A stretch of DNA of 39,897 nucleotides, from NCBI GenBank assembly GCA_019400425.1, contig JAFREE010000192.1, positions 1 to 39,897 of the forward strand, in the 5' to 3' direction. The notes beneath the pieces are model-generated. The model was not told the origin of the DNA and made no database searches. It saw only the letters and a list, made by a program, of their open reading frames with translations. The stretch's first letter is position 1, and each line of letters starts with the position of its first letter. This document shows, piece by piece, positions 10,762-21,480 of the stretch. The position numbers were made by a program, and so were the translations under genes. This stretch comes from Hymenochaete sp. R1. Taxonomy: Eukaryota; Basidiomycota; Agaricomycetes; Hymenochaetales; Hymenochaetaceae.

Positions 10762-13700
10762 TTAATCAATCCTCCTCGCCGTGGCTGCAATCCTGAAGTT
10801 TGCAGGCTCGACGGTATGCTGTAAAATTATTACGCCGAAGTAATAAGCAGTCACCGAAAGCGGAAAAGATGAGCGAAGTACCTCGTAGAGCTCTTGGATC
10901 TTAGCGCCGTCCATTACCATTACGTCTCCCTAAAAGTGACGTCAATCCGTATAGCTCTCGTGACGATATCTCCCGATACGTACGTGACGAAGTGCCAAAG
11001 TAAGGATCCTGTCAAAATTGACCCTATCGGGTGGAATGTCTCCAAGCTGCGCCTTGGATTTCCTTAATCTGAAGTGCATTTTCGCAAGTGACCCCAGCGA
11101 GAGGGATGCCACGACAGGGCCAAGTCCCTTCTCGTCATCAGTGTGATACTACATAAGTTGGCGACATTGATCAGTTGCTCCCTATTTCGAAGTACGAGAC
11201 TTGAAAATCCCACCGACATGCTCTGCCTCTCCATGTAGGCTGCCGTCAGAATCTCGTTGAAATCAGGTTCTTTATCTGACAATGCAAGCGCGGCCCGTTC
11301 CTTGATAAGCTGCATTGCTTTCATGACACATGGCGGCGCTTTATCGAGAGGGACTGTGACATTTGTTCCAACGATATACTATTGCAGCGGTAAGTCCCTC
11401 GCTCAAGTAATATAATGTGGAGCCGAACCTTGTAAGGAGCCCCAGCTTAAAAAGTGATTAGTGCGATGAGTCATTGGTACTGTTGAAATTTTTATATGAA
11501 GAAAAACCTACCATTATGCGAAAAATAATTGCTGAGCATCTGACCACGGGCTTGCAAGTCACCCGAGAATTAGCTTTAGAGAAAGAAGCAAACCACAAGT
11601 ACGAATACCTTGATGCTGAATCACCGTATATCATCTCAGATACCATGGGCGTATAGACATGAACGACGACATACCGAACGGAGAGGATACCTTTTAAGGA
11701 AAGGTTCCTCATTGTTTTCTCTCATTTTCCTGGCTTCTTCTTGGTACTCCTTGAAAATTTCATTTGCTTTGCGATTTCCGCTCGCCTGGGATCTTATCAC
11801 ATATATATTCCCTCTGGAGGGCCCCTCGGAGCTCAGCATAGACACATAAACCATCGCAACTTAACGCACCTGCCTTCAGGCAGCGGGTACGTGTCTATCC
11901 CCACAATATTGCCCGTGCCTTTCATTGAATGACTGGACATATCTTTAATGTCTACGTATAGGACATTAATACATGGCCCGTGAGAGAAGAAACGAAAAGT
12001 GAACGGACATTGGTCATTAATTATGTGATGCATGCTTCGGTGTATATCGTACTGCCAAAGTTCATTAGGGCGTATCACTGGTAGTTGATGGCCGGCAATA
12101 TAGGGTTTCTGTATTGTGTCAGGTAGTTCTACTTTTAAGAATCTCTTGCGACCTACCTGACATTCTGAACACCACCAGCACTCCCATCTTTCGCTAGTAA
12201 TCATTTCGATGAGGAAGAGAATCTCCCAAGCCTGTGATCAATACGCACCGAGGACACAACTGTCCACAGTCTTCACACCACCAACCTCTCGCAGAATACA
12301 TGAACTTCGCATCCATGTCATTCTCCATTGTCGAAAGAGCCTCCCATTTATGTTTAATATTGACAACGCCTTTTCTGGGACCTAGAAATGCTTCTCGCAT
12401 TTGGAGACTTCGATATTGACCAGGAGTTGTTGGGAAAAAAGTTGAGCAGCCTGAATTGAGACACATCCACGCGGGTTCATAGACGTGAGGGCTGTCCTTT
12501 TTGCATTTGAGACATGTGATACGCCCAGATTGTCCATAGTCGACGTCCATAGGTTCGACATCCGTCGCTTGGCCATTCGATGAAGGGATCCACCAAGGCT
12601 CCTTCCCTCCGTCACAGTACTGAAAAGCAAACTTATGCTTTACGACACCACAATAAAGACCATCGATGATTTCGACGTCATATTCCTCTGAGAAGGCTGG
12701 CTGAGCACCAAGTAAACATAAGCTGTAGTATAAACGTCTACTTACCCCACGTCTCTATGACCATATACTGTCCAAGGACGACATACATATGTTTATTTTC
12801 CAATTTGTATGGAAAGAGAGCGTATTGATCATCAGCGAGTAAAACCACAGGCGTCTTGTCCTTACAAGCACGTCTCAGCGCCCGAACGGACTTATCTTCA
12901 TCCTCCTGTCCAGCGTTCTCGTCTAAAATCTTTCCGCCTCCACCACCACTTCGAATGTCGTGAGCACGGAGCAGCAGAACAGTCCACTATATAGCCGTAC
13001 CCGTGCGAAATAATCAATCTTCCGCCCTGCACAAATTGGTCGCGCCTGCCATCCTCAGAACAAAAATGCGGTAAAGGATAGAGTACACACTTTGAAGCGA
13101 ACCCACCCAGCAAATATCCTACGGCATAACCTTTCTGAGAGTATACACCTCCGTGATAAGAACGAAACCATGCAGTAGTCTCGCACACGGCTTGACGGGA
13201 CTTCAAGTTGGGTAAAGAGAAACAAAAATGAAGACATGTCACTCTCTTGCAGGTTGCCTTGAATCGTGACTCACCGACGCCCAAATCCGAGGGCGACAAC
13301 CCTGTGGAAGTGGCACCTTCTCCGGCCGTATAACGTTGCCTTCGTTTGAACCAGAACTAACAAACATCAGCGAAAGTCAATTTAGACATACCAAATACAT
13401 GTATTTACCTATCCAAAGCTTCTTTCCAGGCATCTTGATTTTCAAGGATGGTCACCCCTCTGCGTTTCTTTGGAGCGGTATTTGGAACCGGAATAATGAT
13501 TTCGCATTCTGTGGATATGTTTCCCTGAGTTTCATCGGGTTGAGGGTCCGCTTTCAAAAATAATCAGCACTCAATTGAAGCGGAAAACTTGAATATTCGC
13601 ATATACCATTAGAAGGGATGGGTATTGAAATAATTCCAGCGCCTCGAATGATCCCCTCCTTCCCAACACCACCTTCTATTGCGATGTTATTGAGTCGTTC

Positions 13701-14919
13701 CGCTGTATCGCGTATTCCGATAAGTTCATTGGCTGGAGATGTTGCTTTCGGGATGGCCTTTACGTCGAATTCGACTTCTGGACCATTCGCAGACTTCAAG
13801 CTATGTTCAGCAACGGGCTCTTCGTTGGTGATCTTTTCGGCATCGCTTTCCTCATTCTTCGACCGTTGTTTCTTCTTTTTCATCGCTTCGGGTACTTCTC
13901 TCGGGCCACCTTCGTCTGGCATCATCCCTGCATCTGAGAGTCCAGCCTCAGAGATTTTATGCCCTTTTCCAGATCCTTTCTTCTCCTTCTCCTTTTTCTT
14001 TTTTCTCTTTCCCTCTTCCTTCGTTTTATCTTTCGTTGACAGTACCTGCTTGCGCTCAGGCTTGTCGTGCCCAGGGCCCTGCGTTGCACTGTTGTTGTTT
14101 CCACATGTGTTCGCAAAGTTCCTGTTCGCAGATGTAGAATCCACAAAAGCGGCCGTCGTTCTTCCATGATCGGAGGGCATCTCTACGTCGGGCACGATTG
14201 ATACCGTGACGGACTTCGCTAATTCCCTCTTCCTTTTCTTTGAGTGACTTGCATTTGCGTTGTCGTTTGAGGCGCTTATAATGGGCGATGCGGGGAGGTG
14301 CTTGCGAGGTGTCCTCGCCGATAGTCCTTTGGATTTCCTTGGCTTGTGATTTATCACTGGATGCTCCTTTTTCTCGATTATTTCTTTAACTCGAGCATCG
14401 ATAATGCGTTTTTGAACCTCGCTCAAATCCATAAGTTTTCCTCCCCCTTCGTAAACGTCCTGACCTGCTAAAGACCAAGCTTGTCTTGCTCCTTGCATTG
14501 CGCGCTCCGCGCTTTTCAGTGCGCTGTCACTTGTTCTTTTAGATGAAGCCCAGCAATTTCTAAGGACGCTTAGTACTTCGAGATAGGATACGAAAATATG
14601 GTTGTCGATAAGAAAGAAATCGAAATCCTCAGCGTCCTTGGACTCTTTTCCGTGTCGAATGAACAGCGCGACTTTTGCAACCGACTTGACCTGATCAAAT
14701 TTGAGAAAATCCCGCCGGCGCATGAGACCAGTTTTGACTCACAAAATCTAAGTTTAGTAGTTCATTCTCTTCGAAAATGACGAGCCAGTTGGTATTACCC
14801 TTAAATACACCCGGAGAAGCTCGCGCAAATTCGAGGATTTTGTTGTAAGGTCCATGCTTCAAAATGTCAGCGTCATTCCAGAGTTGTGGCAAATCCTCTG
14901 ACGCTGTTCCTGATGCCAT
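10762..14919 (-). CDS. AlkB-like 2-oxoglutarate/Fe(II) dioxygenase with Lys-rich and Cys-rich N-terminal regions
   Basis: Expected to oxidatively remove alkyl groups from nucleic acid or protein; the substrate cannot be told. The C-terminal domain shows AlkB-type ligands in order: YHTDDEKGLGP (His and Asp iron ligands, 11148-11131), then SLSLGSLAKMHFR, LRHGDVMVMDG, EHTVEP (second His, near 10818) and FRIAATARRID with the 2-oxoglutarate Arg at the C-terminus. Before it comes a Cys-rich, probably zinc-binding module (CLKCKKDS, MCLNSGCS, WWCEDCGQLCPR, ECWWCSECQ). The first third (14919-13600) begins MASGTASEDLPQLWND and is followed by a Lys-rich stretch likely to act as a nuclear signal. In-phase splicing links all parts, so I read one gene rather than two. 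A 7-nt exon at 11615-11609 is needed. One junction near 13000-12940 is uncertain. The frame runs upstream of 14919 without an obvious better start. Confidence 0.8.
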
Positions 14920-15364
14920 AGACAAGAGTCTGGGAAGCAATTCCGGTTGAACAAGGTAGATGAGAGAAGAAAAGAAAGGTAGGCGTGGAAGCGTACATCG
15001 CTGGACGCTAGGAAAAGAAGCCGGGAGGCTGAAGAAGCTTAGGTAGCGATAAAATGAAATAGGAATCACTACGCGACCCATCCCGACCGGCCGCCTTTCA
15101 TTCACACTGCTAGCGACTGGAACTTAGTTAGACGCTGCTCTCAACTTTACCACCACAATTAGACATGAGGACCATCAAGTCGAGCATTGGTAAGGTAGTT
15201 CTTAAAGAACGTCGTAGAGGAAGAGATTAGAACAAGACACGGATGTCTTTTTTTGTGACTATATATGACGTGCTTCGCGCCGAGTCCTTCAGAAGCTACT
15301 GCTCTACAATGAACATTCAACGTAGATTGAGACTGCATAAAGACAGATTGTAGCATCTATTGAA
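14920..15364. other. Intergenic, AlkB-like gene promoter and ATP16 3' flank
   Basis: Both neighbours are on the minus strand. The frame of the dioxygenase stays open up to 15105, but its sequence there is hydrophobic and low in complexity, so I treat it as 5' leader. Nothing else stands out. Confidence 0.5.
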
Positions 15365-16096
15365 TTACTTGGCCAATGCATGTTGCAAGGCTTCGTAAAC
15401 ACCGATCTCTATTTGTGCCTCCGCCTTGTCCTCTTCCGACCCATTGCCAGCAGCGACCCTTTGTGCTTCAGTAAGGTTTGTTCGTACAGCCTAGAACGGC
15501 GTAACCGGATCAAAATTTCCTTTCATTCACGTCCGTCAGGATTCACGCACCTCAATCGAAAAGTTGTCCAAGGGAGCGGCTTCGACGGCGTTAATAGTCA
15601 GTTTATTGTTAGGGTGAACGTTGGCGAATCCACCGCTAACTTTATAAACATGAAAGAGAAAAAAAAACAAAGACTCATAAGATAGTGTAACGAAGCAAAA
15701 AAGAACATGGGACGCACCAAACCACTTTTGCGCGCTGTTTCCGGACTCAATGACCTCGACGACACCAGGACGCAATGGCTCAACCGAAGGTACGTGGTTC
15801 GCGAGGATACCCATATCGCCAGTAGCCGCAGCAATGTTTACCTGGACAACTTCAGTCGACGCGAAGAGCGTCTGAGTGGTTCGCCCAAGATTTGGGAAAT
15901 ATACAATTGTCAGTCTAAACCATTCGCAACGAGGGACTTGGTCGATAAAAACCCATAGACAATGACTGACCTGATGAGGGAGAACGAGGGACAGTTTAAT
16001 CTTGTCTGCGACCTCCGCGTAGCCCCGGCGCTGTATTGCGAAGGAGGTTCTGGGTACATTGCGAGCAGCAGCGGAAACGAAACGGAAGGCCGACAT
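15365..16096 (-). CDS. ATP16: Mitochondrial ATP synthase F1 delta subunit
   Basis: Central-stalk subunit of F1Fo ATP synthase that, with epsilon and gamma, couples rotor movement to catalysis in the mitochondrial matrix. Four exons, 16096-15971, 15871-15718, 15639-15551 and 15490-15365, give 164 residues, the normal size. An Arg-rich presequence (MSAFRFVSAAARNVPRTS, then QRRGYAE) precedes the mature start at ADKIKLSLVLPHQ. The beta-sandwich domain shows VQVNIAAATGDMGILANHVPS, LRPGVVEVIE and VSGGFANVHPNNKLTINAVEA. The C-terminal helical hairpin starts NLTEAQRVAAG and ends ALQHALAK. I chose the Met at 16096; an in-frame Met 13 codons upstream would spoil the presequence. Confidence 0.96.
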
Positions 16097-16524
16097 GGCT
16101 AGTGAATAAGTTGTGAGGTAGAGAGTGGATTTCAAGGTCGCGCACGCAAGACTTCCACGAGAGAGTCGATGCTTATGTCATCATATTTTCAACTCGGCCT
16201 GGGTATTTCAGTATTTCGAGCCCTTTTTTTGACAACATTCAAAATTATACGAAAGCCAACATCAAAGCAAATGCGGTCCAAAGCCACACCGTACATGTGT
16301 ATACGACAACTAGCTCAGAGTCAACTCTTTATCTATTCTATTGCCCCCAGCACCTGATGCAATATGGATGCAGAAAGGGTCCATAACTTAGAAAATACAG
16401 ATACGTCCTTATCGCTGGGCGCCATTTCAACGGCACCGGCTTTATGGGAAGTTTGATCCATCAGCGAGCCTTGCTGGCCCGAGACACGACCTTTATGTGG
16501 TGTAAGTTATGGACCCTGAAGAGA
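16097..16524. other. Intergenic, ATP16 promoter and gsh1 3' flank
   Basis: The 428 bp separate two minus-strand genes. No gene or recognisable regulatory element is supported. Confidence 0.5.
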
Positions 16525-19159
16525 CTACTTGCTAGGCAATTGACCTTGGTCCTTGTTACCACCACAGTAATCTTCTGGCAAAAGATTGGGCTCCCTTCGA
16601 ACCCCTCGTTCTCTGCAATCCATACGTATTAGATAATTCTGAATTCAAAGTGAAGCGATCAGGCTCACATCTCATCGACTGCAATCATAAGATCGTAGTT
16701 GATTTCCTGACTGACGGCGGAGTCGAACTTGTACGCGGGATGACTTCGGACGTAGTTACGCATCCATGTGGCAGTTGTTTGCAACGAGCCATTCGATCGC
16801 CTCTCGACAAGATTCAGGTAATTATTGATCTTTCTGCTGGTATCTTCCTCCACCTCGAGCGTTTCGAGATAAGCTCGGACGAGGCCAACGAGTCCAGGGT
16901 ACTCACTTCCCTAATCCAAGGTAAGTTACATTCCTTAGTTTTAAATAATATGTTACGCACTTTACCAAGCATGATCTCCTCCAATGTCATGAGCTCATAC
17001 TCGTTCTCGATAGGACCCAATGGTCGGTCAAGTCTTAAGGGTATCGGAGAGCAGTAGTTGCGAAGCTTCTTTTCCTTGGGCTTGGGATGGCCGCTTTCGT
17101 CAAGTGATGAAGTCGAACTACCCGTCGGCGATACTAATTCTGCTGCGTATACATTCTTTCGGAAGTAAAAATGACCATTTCGGGCTGCCTTTCGTTTCTG
17201 CGAGATCTGCATATTCTCATCAACTTTGCTGATGGGCATGTAAAAGTTCAGGTCGAAGCTCAGGATGGCGCGAGATAAGAGGACGAAGAAAACTGTAAAG
17301 GCGGCGTTCTCGAAGTCTGTCAATTGGACTTCCATACTACGGAACTCGACTCGCCACCCTATTGGTGACTCAGGAGGTGGAGGCTTGAACCGGACAGTCT
17401 GCCAGTTCGTTGATTGAAGATTCTTTATCCGATCTTTAGCGACTGTGACAGAGAAACGGGACTGACTGTCTTACTCACTTCGAAATGATCCATGCTCGTA
17501 ATGTCATCTTGGTCTATTAGCTCCGAGAAAATAACGAGCGGATCTCGGATGAATAGGTGACCGAGGTGCTTCGCGAGTGAAGTGTCGATACCTAATGTTG
17601 CAGTTTAAGCGTGGATCGCCAGGCGAAATACATGTAATTTACCTTCAGAGACTAGGCGATCATGAATAGTCTGATCATAAGGTGCCAGGCTGTCATTGTA
17701 TTCTAGTCGATTCAGCGGGTCCTGAGAAATGTACAGAGACACGCTATCATATCGGGACTTCGGAATCACGTATTTATTGTTCTTCAAAGGCTGAAAATAT
17801 CTTGAACACGAGTACCTGAAAACAATTCTGTGCTACTTACCTTCAAACCCCTCTCCTCTTCTGTCCGGTCATCCACACTCCCAGCTATCACGTTCCACCT
17901 GCAGTCTACATCTGCTACGTAGCCTCGGTACAGTGGGCTTGCAGCAGTCAGAGCCAGCTGTATCTCATGAATACGAAGCAAAGTTAAGGATATGCGTCAA
18001 TCCATACCATAATCGGCCCCAAGGGGACAAATGCATCGTACAGTCGGCGAGCCTCAGTCACATTACATGCCTGGAAAGTCAATTGCAGACAACAGCACCC
18101 CATGCCGAAACCCATTGCGTCCATATAAATATGGTTCGCAAGAGCCCCGCCATCCTTTGCCTCTACATATATGGTAAGTATTTCTGACTGCGTTGTGGGA
18201 GAAACAAACTGACCATGATCTTCTGGATATACATTCCGATTCCATGGTATAGTTGGGTCCACAAATGGCTGTGGCGTCCGCTTGTCGACGAAAATAGGCA
18301 AGTTTATAGCAACCTTGGAGCCCCTTCGGGATCGGATGTTGGCTGTAAGAGTCCTATAGAAAACTTTAGAGATAAGTACAGGTCATGGGGACGGACCATT
18401 GAAATACTAACGGGAAGCGCGCATGGGGATTCGATATTTCCTGCGGTAGGAACAAGCTGTGGCTTGACATCGCATTCGCAGGGTCAAAGTGTGGCTCAGA
18501 AAAGACTCCGGGAGCTCCGAGTCTGGGGAAGGAGGTGAACGTGAGCGGTATCTCGTTCGGTTTCAGGTGCCGCCTTGCCAAGTTTCTCCTGATAAGCGCA
18601 ACCCAGTTTAGCTTACACTGTGAGGTACATCACTGAAGGCGAACGATCTCACCTATACCGCATGTTACCTTCGACAGACATGAGATCTGCCAGCGAGCCC
18701 GTGTACGGTTCACCTGGCGTAGACTCAAGCATATACCGACCATACTCGGGGTGAAAGGTTGGAACTGCGAATCTAGAGTACGGCCATTGTCAGCCCGGCG
18801 ACTAGACAAATAAAGTCCCCCGCAGCCACGCACTTTTCACCAGCTTCTTCTGAAAGGTCGTCGCAAATGGACCCAAGTTTAGCCAAAATCTCAGACTGGC
18901 GTAATGACAATTTGGCGTTTCTTTCCTCCTCGTCAAACGCGACCACCATATATTCAACCTGGCGCCGGATCAGCACGCCAGAGTGTGCAAATACGGTTCG
19001 ATGACATACCTCGTCACCCCATAGGAGCTCATCCCCCTGCCTATCCTTGAGCCTATTCCATGTGTGCAGAAACTGTGTGATCCCGTGCGACCTGACGTGC
19101 TCAGCGTAGCGTTTCGCGTCATCCCAGGCCAGAGGGGTGCCCAAGGAGAGGAGGCCCAT
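16525..19159 (-). CDS. gsh1: Glutamate-cysteine ligase catalytic subunit
   Basis: First and rate-limiting enzyme of glutathione synthesis, joining glutamate and cysteine with ATP in the cytosol. The multi-exon protein starts [20 protein letters not shown] and passes through [21 protein letters not shown] then [46 protein letters not shown] and the eukaryotic GCL signature [20 protein letters not shown]. It continues with [20 protein letters not shown], a C-terminal segment beginning [20 protein letters not shown], and ends QLPSK. The last junction (Ile codon split, then [14 protein letters not shown]) is fixed by phase. Domain order and content match the GCLC/Gsh1 family throughout. The first intron (19009-18959) is 51 nt and free of stops, so a retained-intron product would stay in frame. 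Confidence 0.95.
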
Positions 19160-19599
19160 TGCACGCTGGTTCTAGTTGATTAGTCCGTCGGGATGACCGA
19201 TAGTGAGCAACGTCCGACTCCGAGTGACTGGTCCGCATTTAAAGGAGAGATAATGGGTTTATAATGCAAGCACTGTGAGCGGGGCAGGACGGCGAACGCG
19301 GAACAGTATGATCGACACCCTGCTTAGTGAGATTTCGACATCCCGTCGTCATTTCAGATCACTCAACTACTCAACTCACAGAACAGAATCAATTTCTCAG
19401 CTTCCGGTCTCGGCCCGGAGCAGCATACTTCTCTTTCCGGAGCATTGGAATTTTTCAGATCAGACAGCAATATGGAAGCGTCATAATACAATATGATATG
19501 CGGTAAATCACGTTGGAAACACGCTAATGTCATTACTCATGAATTAACGTGCAGGCCTGGTGAAAAGTAAAGTAAAGAGCAAGAGCAAGACACTATCCA
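19160..19599. other. Intergenic, gsh1 promoter and ATG6 3' flank
   Basis: The gap between two minus-strand genes is where gsh1 control elements should lie. I found no site that I can call with confidence, and no gene. Confidence 0.5.
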
Positions 19600-21277
19600 T
19601 CAAGCCGCTGCACTTGTTGTCCACTTCAGTAAAAGTTTCAGGGCGAGTAAAACATGTCGAAGGGCGCGTGTCCAGGATTCATCTGTTCCGAATTGAAGCT
19701 TGATAGATACATCGCCAATCTTATCCTTCACCACCCTAAGTACCACAAAGAATATAATGTTAGAAAGGCACACGTGTATGAGCAGCTGACATAGATAGAA
19801 GTCGAATGCTTACTGATGGGGAAAGTCTACTGTGGGATCTTGTGCCTTCACAAATTCTATGAGTTGTCGAAGACAGTCTAGGAATGAAACCATAGCGAAG
19901 TCAAAGCGCCTGTTATGAAGTATCCGTCCCAGATGCAAGTCTCCAGAACCGTACAGCTCATATGAAGACTTGTCGCCGTTTGTCCTTTCGATGCGTGAGA
20001 ATGAGCCCATAGGTACCAGCCGGTAGCTATACAGCAGCTTCTCAATTCTCCGTTCTTCTCATAGACAATACAGCATACGGACTCGCCTTTCAAATGTGTA
20101 TTCAAGTTTCCGCGCAATAGTGTAGAGAAGCAACAGGGCCTGTCCCCACGCTGCGTTGATCTCTGCCCATTCTACCTAAAATCATGCGTGAAACGTGTAG
20201 TAATGCACCATTGCAGTGAAAGACTCTTACATGAACACCGCTAACCCGTCCTAGGCGAAGTCCATTTATAGTCCCGAATACTCCGTCGTGACCAATGCAG
20301 AAGGCATCGTTATATACATTTGTTCGCTCTAACTTCTCAAGCACTAAGACATCATGGGCATACGCTGCGCGAAGAGAAGCCAGCTGAGAGGCTTGTTCGC
20401 TTGCTGTGAGAACATGCATGTTGTGTGCCACCCAGAACCTGTGTCCAGAGTTAGAATGAAAAGGGCCCGCTGGAACGAACGACACGCACTCGTTTTCATC
20501 TTCCTCCAATTCTTTTTCTTCGATTTCCAGTGCTCTAAGTTGTTCGTCAAGCTGGACCTTCTCCGTTTGAGCCTCACGAAGATCTTCGACCGCAAGTCTT
20601 TCCTCTTCCTTCAACCTTTCAATACGACGTTCGATCTCCTCTATCGGTTCCTCTTCTCGTTGCCTTTCCTTCTTCAATTCTTTCTCGAAGGCCAGATATC
20701 CATCCCGCTCCCGCATAGTATCTTTGAGTTGTTCATTCAAATTTTTGACCAACGTGTCTGTACATTCTGAACATAGCGGGTGGTCCAAATCTGAGTGATT
20801 CGACAACAGCGAGAAAAGTCTGTTGGCAGTTTTGAGCTTATTTGATGGGATGGTCGACCTTGAGTGTGGACTCTTCCCCGACGGTGCTGATTTTTCAGCT
20901 TCAAGACCATTAAGACCTGGTCGTAAAGTAGGAGCACCTACAGATGGTATTTTCTGGACAACACTATCCTGCAAGAAAACAAATGATTCGTTGGGAGCAC
21001 TGGCCAGCGAACGTTGGAGTGGTTTTGACAAGGCCCTCAACGAAGGAGAGTCAGATGGAGATGGATCAATTCGTGTACGTGAGGTAGATGAACGCTTCCA
21101 TCCGTCAATATTCGAAGACAGACCGGCAACGTTTTCTCTGTCAGATGCTAGCGTTCGTATGGGTGTTGATGCAAGAGTAGAAGCAAGAAGGTCGTAGGAG
21201 GCCGGTGAAAGGTCAGCTAAAGATGCATCGAGTTGAAGGGGTTGGCGACATTTCTGGCATATGTAAGTAGTAGACAT
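19600..21277 (-). CDS. ATG6: Autophagy protein Atg6 / Beclin 1 (Vps30)
   Basis: Subunit of the class III PI3-kinase (Vps34) complexes that start autophagosomes and serve endosomal sorting. The N-terminus [20 protein letters not shown] has the first CxxC pair and CSECTD the second, typical of Beclin. A Ser-rich stretch follows, then a charged coiled coil (from [20 protein letters not shown] to [11 protein letters not shown]). The C-terminal BARA fold shows [86 protein letters not shown] and [20 protein letters not shown], ending TSAAA. All the expected blocks are in order. Start codon 21277 is the only one giving the CxxC domain. It is divergent from the polymerase kappa gene. Confidence 0.96.
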
Positions 21278-21480
21278 GCTAGCTGTGGTGGTCGTAGCTC
21301 AAGCTAGAAAGACATATAGAGGCGGTCGGCGCCCGACCGACGGCGGCGACGGGTATGATGCAGAATACCATGTGACCGAGTACTTTCCCACACAAGACCT
21401 TGTGGCTGGGTGGCTGGCTAAGTTCAACTTTCAAGACACTTTCTGGCCTCCCGACTTTACACAATCAGCGATTGGAGGAG
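21278..21480. promoter_or_regulatory. Divergent promoter, ATG6 / polymerase kappa
   Basis: Only 203 bp separate the two start codons, so one bidirectional promoter probably drives both. It includes a CG-rich stretch around 21322-21353 (ggcggtcggcgcccgaccg lies in it). No named factor site is assigned. Confidence 0.6.

Noticed and set aside
13618..14169. 183-codon + strand frame rich in Phe and Ser
   Set aside because: Exact antisense shadow of the Lys/Glu/Ser-rich exon of the AlkB-like gene; its Phe runs are the complement of Lys codons.
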